Positions 1-6,105 of a DNA stretch of 8,432 bases are shown here, one piece after another. How positions within the stretch are numbered: position 1 is the first letter of the stretch; each line of letters begins with the position of its first letter. The stretch is from Desulfocapsa sp. (GTDB lineage Bacteria; Desulfobacterota; Desulfobulbia; Desulfobulbales; Desulfocapsaceae): positions 1 to 8,432 of the forward strand of contig JAOZLI010000110.1 of the NCBI GenBank assembly GCA_029934915.1. Reading direction: 5' to 3'. The notes beneath the pieces were generated by a model. The model saw only the letters and a program-made list of their open reading frames with translations. It did not search any database and was not told the origin of the DNA. The position numbers and the translations under genes are program-made.

Positions 1-1
1 T

Positions 2-112
2 TTTCAAGCGTACTGTTATCATGCCTGGGAAGATGTGACATTTGTTGATGATGATAATAGTGAAGAATATTTAAGGTTGCAGAAACTTCGCCATAAAATG
101 TTTATTACATAA
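2..112 (+). CDS. 3' end of an unidentified protein (partial)
   Basis: The frame is open from the window edge to a TAA at 110-112 and gives 36 residues, beginning FQAYCYHAWEDVTF and ending LRLQKLRHKMFIT. The tail has an acidic stretch (DDDNSEE) followed by a basic, amphipathic end, which resembles a genuine C-terminus more than random sequence. The gene body lies outside the window, so no family or function can be assigned. The same-strand gene at 330 begins 217 bases later. I see no convincing intrinsic terminator in between; there is only a weak GGACA/TGTTCC pairing around 127-144 with no T-run. Whether the two are co-transcribed is therefore open. The short length means it could still be a chance open frame. 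Confidence 0.4.
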   Translation, partial: FQAYCYHAWEDVTFVDDDNSEEYLRLQKLRHKMFIT

Positions 113-181
113 AGCCTGACTTTGGTGGACAGGGGATTTGTTCCATATATCCGTTAGATATCTTCTGTCAGTTCTTTCCAA

Positions 182-210
182 TTTACTGTTAAAAATATTT
201 CAGGTGTGAT
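182..210 (+). promoter_or_regulatory. weak candidate sigma-70-type promoter for the 330-3973 operon
   Basis: TTTACT (182-187) and TGTGAT (205-210) each match 4 of 6 bases of the -35 and -10 consensus and are 17 bases apart, in an AT-rich stretch upstream of the binding-protein gene. An alternative pair is TTGGTG (122-127) with TATATC (146-151), 18 bases apart. Neither is strong. The call rests on spacing and position only. Confidence 0.2.
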
Positions 211-250
211 TTAATGAACAAAGAAGAATTTGGGGAGAGGGATAATTAGG

Positions 251-307
251 ATGGCCTATCTATCCGAATGGTCGTCGCATATGGCTGAAGGTTGGAATGG
301 GTCATAA
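251..307 (+). other. possible 18-residue leader peptide ORF
   Basis: An ATG at 251 opens an 18-codon frame, MAYLSEWSSHMAEGWNGS, ending in TAA at 305-307, 22 bases before the preferred start of the next gene. It follows a purine-rich Shine-Dalgarno-like run (GGGGAGAGGG, 232-241) with 9 bases of spacing, which is better than the site in front of many real genes here. The peptide holds two Trp. It may be a translated leader that couples ribosomes to the binding-protein gene, or simply a chance ORF. Nothing else supports it. Confidence 0.2.
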
Positions 308-319
308 ATTCACCACGTT

Positions 320-325
320 AAGGAG
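320..325 (+). promoter_or_regulatory. ribosome binding site that favours the ATG at 330
   Basis: AAGGAG lies 4 bases before ATG 330. The in-frame upstream ATG at 297 has only AAGG (288-291), 5 bases ahead. The stronger core favours 330, although its spacing is tight. Confidence 0.45.
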
Positions 326-329
326 CCTC

Positions 330-1169
330 ATGAAGTTTCTTTTGATTGTTCTCTTTGCAGTTACTGCAGTTCCTTGTTTTGCCAAAGATACTATTACCTG
401 GATGAATACAGATTATCCCCCCATAGGTATAGGAAGTGGGTCTTTAGAAAACAAAGGTATTGTTGATAAAATTGCACAGGCACTGGCACAAGAACTTCCA
501 GAGTATGATCATGCTTATAAACGGGCCAATTTAAAAAGGATTCTATTTGTCATAGGAAACGAAAAAAAGGTATGTATTGCAGGCTTGATCAAAACTAATG
601 AGAGAGCTGAAACAATACATTACAATAACGTTTCAACAGCTATATTAACACCACTTTCCATTATTGTAAGAACGGAAGATGTAAAGAAATTTGGTGATTC
701 GCAAGAGGTGTCGCTGGAAGCACTTTTAAAAGAAGATCGGTTTAAAATTGCAGTTTCAGAAAAGATTTCATTTTCTTCAGAAATAGATCAATTATTGGAA
801 AAGTATAAGGCTAATAAAAACATTAAGCGAATGGCCATGAGCAACCTTATTCAAAACTTTTTAAAGATGATAGCTAATAAAAGGATTGACTACACCATTG
901 GTTACCCCTGGATGGTGGAATATGTTTCTGGTCAATTAGGTATGAAAGGTGAATTTAGCAGTATACCTTTGAGGGAAAGTAAAAAGCCGATAACTTACTA
1001 TGCTGCATGTCCGAATAATGAATGGGGGAAATCACTTGCAAAAAAAATTGATAAGGCTTTGAAGAAAATTAGAGGAGAAAAGGAATATAGAAAAATTATA
1101 GAAGAGTGGATGTCTCCTGCCAGTTTGCCTGATTATAGGAAACGATATGACGATTTCTTACAGGAATAA
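330..1169 (+). CDS. periplasmic solute-binding protein, family 3-like (TIGR02285-like)
   Basis: This is a secreted protein of 279 residues with a periplasmic binding-protein fold, probably capturing a small ligand. Residues 1-18 (MKFLLIVLFAVTAVPCFA) form a clean Sec signal peptide with cleavage likely before KD. The mature start, TITWMNTDYPPIGIGSG, then KGIVDKIAQAL and a VCIAGLIKTNERAE segment, matches my memory of the uncharacterised TIGR02285 relatives of SBP_bac_3; I could not search this. There are no membrane segments and no lipobox. I prefer ATG 330 because of the AAGGAG site and the compact signal peptide. ATG 297 would add MGHKFTTLRSL and is possible. No ABC permease or ATPase gene is in view, so transport is unsupported. 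The next gene, 32 bases on, is a kinase with its own binding-protein domain, which suggests a sensory role. GC is low: 87 of 240 bases over 481-720. The ligand is unknown. Confidence 0.8.
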   Translation: MKFLLIVLFAVTAVPCFAKDTITWMNTDYPPIGIGSGSLENKGIVDKIAQALAQELPEYDHAYKRANLKRILFVIGNEKKVCIAGLIKTNERAETIHYNNVSTAILTPLSIIVRTEDVKKFGDSQEVSLEALLKEDRFKIAVSEKISFSSEIDQLLEKYKANKNIKRMAMSNLIQNFLKMIANKRIDYTIGYPWMVEYVSGQLGMKGEFSSIPLRESKKPITYYAACPNNEWGKSLAKKIDKALKKIRGEKEYRKIIEEWMSPASLPDYRKRYDDFLQE

Positions 1170-1201
1170 AGAATCTTTTGTTTTCTGATTGTGAACGTTC
1201 A

Positions 1202-3973
1202 ATGAAAAAAATCATACCACATTGTATTCTGCTTCTCCTTTTAATTCTCCTGCCACCGTATTCTGTAGTGGCCGCTGAAGTAGACCATGAAAAGATTGCT
1301 GTAGTAATGGGTGCCACACTGGGTGACTATCTGTGGAACATGGACGAACCAGCCATTAAAAAGGCGCTGTTAGAAAATATTAGGAATTATCATTTTTCTG
1401 CTATCCTGATTGAGGAAACGGAAATCGATCGTAGTTACATTGCCTGGGAAGAAGATGGGGAAATTCATTTCAGGCAGGACTCGACTCTACCTGATACCTT
1501 TCAACAAACACCCTACCTGTTGAATAGTAACAATTTATTGCATGAAGGGGAATTATTCGCACGACTGACTCTGTACTCCAAGGCCGGGTCGAATACAAAT
1601 AAGGTTTCACTCAGTGTCGGGGAACGGGCTTACTTAGACAGCACGATATTTCACCGGCAACTGTCCTACGGGTGGTGGCCCTTTAACCTGAAGGATGAAG
1701 ACGGGAACGTTGTCGGTCTTAGTGAGGATTACTGGGCATTAATCCGTGAAAAACTGGAACTTAATGAGAAGATAACAGGTCAGCCTGTCCTTTTTGCTGA
1801 AATTTTGACAGCCATGCAGAATGGAAGTGTTGATATCTATCCATCTGCATCAAGAACAAAGGACAGGCAGGTCTATGCTGTTTTTTCAGAGAGTTATGAG
1901 AAATTTCCCATTGCCATAGCTGCACACAAGACTACAGAATTTATTTTTAATGCCTCAGTATTGGAAGGAAAGGTAGTTGCTGTCGGCAGAAATTACAGTG
2001 CTTATCACCTTATGAAAGCTCGCTATCCTGGCATCAAATTTCTCCAGGTGGTAAATACCAAAGAAGCACTTGAGCAGGTTGCAACCAGGAGGGCTTATGC
2101 CGCTATAGATATACTTCCGGTTATACAACACCAGGTTGATATTCTCTCCAACACTGACATAAAACTTTCCGGTGTAACGGATGTACAGTTTCCGGTTCAG
2201 ATAATGATTCTGAAGGAGCATGCCCGTCTCCTGCCTCTGATTAATCGCGCGATCAATTCTATCACATCCGAAGAACGTGCATCTATTCAACAAAAATGGA
2301 TGATGCGCGATGTTGTATCTGTGACGGATTATACCTTGTTGTGGCAGGTTCTTGCTGGTGTCTCGCTTCTGGTTGCAGCTATCCTTTTTTGGAATTGGCG
2401 CCTGGCAAGGGAAATTGACCAGCGTAAGCAAGTTGAGGAACAATTAAGGAAACTGTCACGCGCTGTTGAATACAGCCATCATGCTATTATTATTACAGAC
2501 TTGAATGCTATCATTGAGTATATCAACCCCGCATTTACTCAATCTACCGGCTATACTTCAGAAGAAGCCATCGGGCAGAACCCTCGGATTTTGAAATCCG
2601 ATCATCAGGGTGATGCCTTTTATCAAGTAATGTGGGACACTTTACTTCAAGGGAAAGTGTGGCAGGGAGATATCTGCAACAAGCGTAAAAATGGTACTCT
2701 CTATTGGCAATCCATGACCATTTCTCCGATCAAAGACAGAGCAGATAAAATAACTCACTATGTTGCCATCGCTCGAGACGTAACAGAGCATCTCATTGCA
2801 GAGCAGGAAAAAGAGAAACTAGCAGAGCACCAGCAACGATCCAAAAGGCTGGAATCCATAGGGTTGATGGCAGGAGGCGTTGCCCACGACCTGAACAATA
2901 TCCTTGCCGGGATTGTCAGTTATCCTGAACTGCTGCTTTTCGATTTGCCGCAGGACAGCAAGATGCGTAAACCTCTTGAGGCAATACAGGATTCTGGGAA
3001 AAGAGCGGCAACTGTAGTTGCGGATCTCCTTACTGTCGCAAGAGGAATTGCCACTGAAAAAAAAGAGCACAACCTAAATGCATTAATTCTGGAATATTTA
3101 AGTTCTCCAGAAGGCATAAAACTCAAATCACTCCACTCAAATGTGACGTTTCAACAGCATCTTGCTGCTGAGCATGCAACACTTCTCTGTTCAGAGGTTC
3201 ATCTGAAAAAGTCCATTATGAATTTGGTGATTAATGCATCTGAGGCAATCAATGATCTTGGCGTTGTTACGATCTCGACCCGTAATGAAAGCCTAAGCGA
3301 TACTACTGGTGCCAAACTTGAATTAGATGCGGGGCAATATGTGATTCTCAGTATATGTGATACTGGTTCCGGTATTTCCGAAAATGATCTGAAACATATT
3401 TTTGAGCCGTTTTACACAAAAAAACATATGGGCAGAAGTGGTACTGGATTGGGATTGACAGTCGTATGGAATACTATAAAGGATCATAATGGCAGAATTT
3501 TTGTTGAGGCAACTGATCAGGGCACCTGTTTTCAGGTCTATTTTTCTGTGAGCAGCACGAGTGAACAGGGGCAACTCCGTAGTGATGCAGGGCAAGAACT
3601 TACTGGTCACAACGAACATATCCTGGTCGTTGATGATGAGCCACAATTAAGGGATATTGCAGAAAAAACTCTACAGCACCTTAAATACAGGGTTGATTCA
3701 GTTTCTTCCGGGGAATTAGCTGTCAAATTTGTAAAAGAAAAGAAAGTTGACTTAGTTATGCTCGATATGCTGATGGAACCGGGAATGAATGGCCGCCAGA
3801 CCTACGAGGAAATACTTAAGTTGAATCCAACTCAACGAGCCATTGTTGCAAGCGGGTTTTCCGAAAGTGAAGATGTGAAGGCAACTATTCAACTGGGAGC
3901 TAATGGATTTATCAAGAAACCGTATACAACGGCTTCACTCGGCCGAGCGGTGAAAGCGGCGTTGAACAGTTAA
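1202..3973 (+). CDS. membrane hybrid histidine kinase with periplasmic binding-protein sensor (SBP-TM-PAS-HK-REC)
   Basis: This is a 923-residue inner-membrane sensor kinase. Residues 1-25 (MKKIIPHC, a Leu run, then VVAA) are a signal peptide or anchor. Residues 27-135 form a periplasmic module containing LWNMD (44-48), a motif reminiscent of extracytoplasmic kinase sensors. Residues 142-368 are a family-3 solute-binding domain (YGWWPFNLKDEDGNVVGL near its start). One membrane helix follows at 378-398, then a PAS domain at about 416-529. The HisKA domain has phospho-acceptor His562 in GGVAHDLNN. The ATPase domain has Asn678 (VINASEA), DTGSGI at 720-725, EPFYTKK at 735-741 and GTGLGL at 747-752. 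A C-terminal receiver (806-922) keeps Asp811/812, phospho-acceptor Asp855, Ser884 and Lys906, so all catalytic parts look intact. A TTG at 1178 would add eight residues, but ATG 1202 gives a proper signal peptide; neither has a strong Shine-Dalgarno site. No Hpt or DNA-binding output is present, so the downstream partner is elsewhere. The upstream binding protein may be its co-receptor. Confidence 0.9.
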   Translation: MKKIIPHCILLLLLILLPPYSVVAAEVDHEKIAVVMGATLGDYLWNMDEPAIKKALLENIRNYHFSAILIEETEIDRSYIAWEEDGEIHFRQDSTLPDTFQQTPYLLNSNNLLHEGELFARLTLYSKAGSNTNKVSLSVGERAYLDSTIFHRQLSYGWWPFNLKDEDGNVVGLSEDYWALIREKLELNEKITGQPVLFAEILTAMQNGSVDIYPSASRTKDRQVYAVFSESYEKFPIAIAAHKTTEFIFNASVLEGKVVAVGRNYSAYHLMKARYPGIKFLQVVNTKEALEQVATRRAYAAIDILPVIQHQVDILSNTDIKLSGVTDVQFPVQIMILKEHARLLPLINRAINSITSEERASIQQKWMMRDVVSVTDYTLLWQVLAGVSLLVAAILFWNWRLAREIDQRKQVEEQLRKLSRAVEYSHHAIIITDLNAIIEYINPAFTQSTGYTSEEAIGQNPRILKSDHQGDAFYQVMWDTLLQGKVWQGDICNKRKNGTLYWQSMTISPIKDRADKITHYVAIARDVTEHLIAEQEKEKLAEHQQRSKRLESIGLMAGGVAHDLNNILAGIVSYPELLLFDLPQDSKMRKPLEAIQDSGKRAATVVADLLTVARGIATEKKEHNLNALILEYLSSPEGIKLKSLHSNVTFQQHLAAEHATLLCSEVHLKKSIMNLVINASEAINDLGVVTISTRNESLSDTTGAKLELDAGQYVILSICDTGSGISENDLKHIFEPFYTKKHMGRSGTGLGLTVVWNTIKDHNGRIFVEATDQGTCFQVYFSVSSTSEQGQLRSDAGQELTGHNEHILVVDDEPQLRDIAEKTLQHLKYRVDSVSSGELAVKFVKEKKVDLVMLDMLMEPGMNGRQTYEEILKLNPTQRAIVASGFSESEDVKATIQLGANGFIKKPYTTASLGRAVKAALNS

Positions 3974-4001
3974 AAACAGCTCAGTGAATGGCTAATGCGA
4001 A

Positions 4002-4035
4002 TAAAAAAACCTCTGCGCAACAAGGCGCAGAGGTT
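4002..4035 (-). terminator. intrinsic terminator of the rubrerythrin gene
   Basis: AACCTCTGCGC (4008-4018) pairs perfectly over 11 bp with GCGCAGAGGTT (4025-4035) around the 6-base loop AACAAG. Read on the minus strand, the hairpin is followed by a run of seven T (4003-4009 as A on the plus strand), a classical Rho-independent layout 32 bases past the rubrerythrin stop. On the plus strand the stem has only TT after it, so it would end the kinase transcript arriving from the left only weakly, if at all. Confidence 0.9.
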
Positions 4036-4067
4036 GAAAGTAAATTGCTTTACTCTGTAACTATTTT

Positions 4068-4613
4068 TTAAGAAAAATACCTGTTAAGCAGACCTTGAAA
4101 AGCCATGCCATGTCGGGCTTCGTCTTTACACATCTCATGAACGCTATCATGGATAGCATCGAGGTTTGCTTTCTTGGCAGCCACTGCAATATCTTTCTTT
4201 CCCTGACATGCACCATGCTCTGCAGCAACGCGGGCTTCAAGGTTCTCTTTGGTTGATGCAACAACAACTTCACCAAGCATTTCAGCAAATCTTGATGCAT
4301 GCTCAGCTTCTTCCCAGGCGATACGTTTGTAAGCTTCTGCAACTTCAGGATAGCCTTCACGGTCTGCCTGGCGGCTCATGGCAAGATACATACCTACCTC
4401 TGTACATTCGCCGGTAAAATTGGCACGAAGACCTTCGAGAATCTCAGGGTCAATACCCTTGGCAACACCGATTACATGCTCATCAGCCCATGCCATAGGG
4501 CCGTCAGCCTGCTCTTTGAATTTGTCCTGGCTTGCACCACACTGGGGGCATTTTTCTGGTGCTGAATCACCCTCATGAATATAACCACATACTGAACAAG
4601 AAAACTTTTTCAT
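4068..4613 (-). CDS. rbr: reverse-type rubrerythrin (NADH peroxidase family)
   Basis: This 181-residue cytoplasmic diiron protein most likely reduces hydrogen peroxide to water using electrons from NAD(P)H passed through rubredoxin-type partners, as reverse rubrerythrins do in anaerobes. Residues 1-35 are a rubredoxin-like Fe(Cys)4 domain with Cys6-x2-Cys9 and Cys22-x2-Cys25 ([21 protein letters not shown]). Residues about 45-180 are a ferritin-like four-helix domain with Glu69/Glu72, Glu102-x2-His105, Glu132 and Glu165-x2-His168 as likely diiron ligands; these assignments are by motif only. The rubredoxin domain comes first, the reverse of classical rubrerythrin, and the length is normal for that subfamily. 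The start is firm: AAAGGAG (4621-4627 on the complement) sits 7 bases before the ATG. It is a single-gene unit with its own promoter and terminator, convergent with the kinase gene on its left. Its electron donor is not encoded here. Confidence 0.93.
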   Translation of the reverse strand: MKKFSCSVCGYIHEGDSAPEKCPQCGASQDKFKEQADGPMAWADEHVIGVAKGIDPEILEGLRANFTGECTEVGMYLAMSRQADREGYPEVAEAYKRIAWEEAEHASRFAEMLGEVVVASTKENLEARVAAEHGACQGKKDIAVAAKKANLDAIHDSVHEMCKDEARHGMAFQGLLNRYFS

Positions 4614-4664
4614 TATAATTCTCCTTTGCTATTAATTGTTGTTGCGATGAATAACTATTCCCAG

Positions 4665-4693
4665 ATAGTATCTAGTTCTAAATAAAATTGCAA
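4665..4693 (-). promoter_or_regulatory. candidate promoter of the rubrerythrin gene with overlapping palindrome
   Basis: On the minus strand TTGCAA (4688-4693) and TACTAT (4665-4670) each match 4 of 6 bases of the sigma-70 boxes at the ideal 17-base spacing, and would give a leader of roughly 45 bases. The -10 box lies inside a perfect short palindrome, AGATA-G-TATCT (4663-4673), a position where a repressor would block RNA polymerase. It does not match the PerR or Fur consensus that I know. The palindrome is short enough to arise by chance. Confidence 0.45.
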
Positions 4694-4719
4694 GGGGTTT
4701 CTGTTTTATTAATTGCTTT

Positions 4720-6093
4720 TCATCCGTCACTGGCAGAAATACATTTACTCACAACAGGATGAATCTGCTTAAAGAGGCTGGCAGTTGTTTGTCCTCCTTC
4801 TGTATTCGGGAAGGAGTCACCGAGAATAGCTTTGAGAACTTCTTTGTATTGCATTTTAGTTGCCGGAGCACCAGGTAAAAGGCGTTCTTTTTTGCTGATT
4901 TCAATGACCTGCCCAGCAATAAGTTTGTTGGTGGTTTCCAGGAGAAGCAATGCAGAATAACTGGGGCAATGATAGGAGAGATCCTTTTTTCTGAGGATGG
5001 ATTTATCCGTATAGGACTGGTAAGTGATACGTAAAATATCAAATGCGGCACTGACCATTTCCATGGGCGAGTGTTTCAGTTCTTTTAACTGGTAGCTGTT
5101 TTGGCGTTGGCAGGCAAATGCGAGCTGAGCGCCTCCCAGAATAAAGACCCAGCCAAGAAACATCCATATAAGAAAAAGTGGAAGGGTGGCGAAGGATCCA
5201 TAGATAGCATTGTATTTAGAGACGCCAATTTGCAAACTTATATAGAGATTTTGGGTGAGAAACCATAGCGTTGCAGCAAAGCATGCACCTATTAAAGCCG
5301 GGCCCGATTTAACCTTGGTATTTGGGAAAAATATATAAATCAAAAACATAGAAAGGGTGATGAAAAAAAGTGGGACCACCAGCAGCAACACTGTTTGTAC
5401 CCATGGTGCAGGAAAAAAGGACATTATTTTCTGGAGAATTGCATCGTTTTTCAGGACAGTATTGGCTACAAACCCCAGGTTGATTGAGATGGGCATAAGT
5501 ATTAGAAGTGTCAGGTAATCAGTAACCTTTCTGATTAGGGACCTGCCCGATGGTACATGCCAGATTGTATTCATGGAGAGCTCGATGTTGCTGAGCACCA
5601 AAATGGCACTGAAAAGCACACCCAATACACCAATGGTACCGAGGGTCGCGAAATTAGTGTTATCTACGTAGTTGAAGATTTGATCAGCCACGGACCGAAA
5701 CTGTGCAGTAATAGATTGGTCGTCGTCAGAGGCTGCCACATTCAGATCAACGGGAAGATGGCTGAGCCCACCAGTGGTGAGAGGGGTGGTTTTATCAAGG
5801 GTCTCAATGTAACTATACACCACGGTACGTAACTGATCGTTTCCCCCAATACCTTTCAACACAGCGGTACTCATGGCAAGCATGGGAACCAGCGAGAGCA
5901 GGATTGTATAGGTGAGGGCGCTGGCTCGAATGTTGAGTTCATTGGCAGTGAACTCTTTGGCTGTGATAATAATTATACGAAGGAAACTGTGTAGTTTCTC
6001 TTTTCCGGGTGAATTACCTGTATAGGGATTATTGGCCCAGTTGAAAAGGCCCTGGAGAATTGAATCTCGTTTTTTGGGTTGTTTCTGAGGCAT
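4720..6093 (-). CDS. YihY/BrkB-family inner membrane protein with C-terminal cytoplasmic extension
   Basis: This is a 457-residue polytopic membrane protein of the YihY/BrkB (UPF0761) family. The family was once called ribonuclease BN by error, and its molecular function remains unsettled. Six hydrophobic helices can be seen at about 57-79, 149-170, 191-213, 231-256, 266-288 and 300-327. Two family hallmarks are present: RASALTYTILLSLVP at 56-70 and YNAIYGSFATLPLFLIW at 294-310. Between helices 1 and 2 is a hydrophilic stretch of nearly 70 residues (81-148). After helix 6 there is a soluble tail of about 130 residues (330-457) that is not part of the membrane core. The gene begins 12 bases after the stop of the upstream hybrid kinase, in the same frame, and has no recognisable Shine-Dalgarno site, so translation is probably coupled to the kinase. 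I see no terminator after its stop. The rubrerythrin promoter lies there instead, so some readthrough into that gene is possible. Confidence 0.88.
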   Translation of the reverse strand: MPQKQPKKRDSILQGLFNWANNPYTGNSPGKEKLHSFLRIIIITAKEFTANELNIRASALTYTILLSLVPMLAMSTAVLKGIGGNDQLRTVVYSYIETLDKTTPLTTGGLSHLPVDLNVAASDDDQSITAQFRSVADQIFNYVDNTNFATLGTIGVLGVLFSAILVLSNIELSMNTIWHVPSGRSLIRKVTDYLTLLILMPISINLGFVANTVLKNDAILQKIMSFFPAPWVQTVLLLVVPLFFITLSMFLIYIFFPNTKVKSGPALIGACFAATLWFLTQNLYISLQIGVSKYNAIYGSFATLPLFLIWMFLGWVFILGGAQLAFACQRQNSYQLKELKHSPMEMVSAAFDILRITYQSYTDKSILRKKDLSYHCPSYSALLLLETTNKLIAGQVIEISKKERLLPGAPATKMQYKEVLKAILGDSFPNTEGGQTTASLFKQIHPVVSKCISASDG

Positions 6094-6105
6094 AGTGAAA
6101 ATGAA

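Noticed and set aside
127..144. Possible terminator hairpin after the partial gene at the left edge
   Set aside because: Only about five base pairs with a bulge can form and no T-run follows, so it does not qualify as an intrinsic terminator.
1178..1201. TTG start eight codons upstream of the first kinase
   Set aside because: It would put an acidic, Cys-containing stretch before the signal peptide. ATG 1202 directly gives MKKII plus a hydrophobic core.
1955..2443. 162-codon minus-strand frame inside the first kinase
   Set aside because: It is antisense to the binding-protein domain and membrane helix, has no recognisable motif, and the plus-strand frame is strongly supported.
4166..4578. 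Overlapping plus-strand open frames opposite the rubrerythrin gene
   Set aside because: They are antisense shadows of a gene with clear rubredoxin and ferritin-like motifs, have no ribosome sites, and have Cys- and Leu-rich compositions unlike real proteins.
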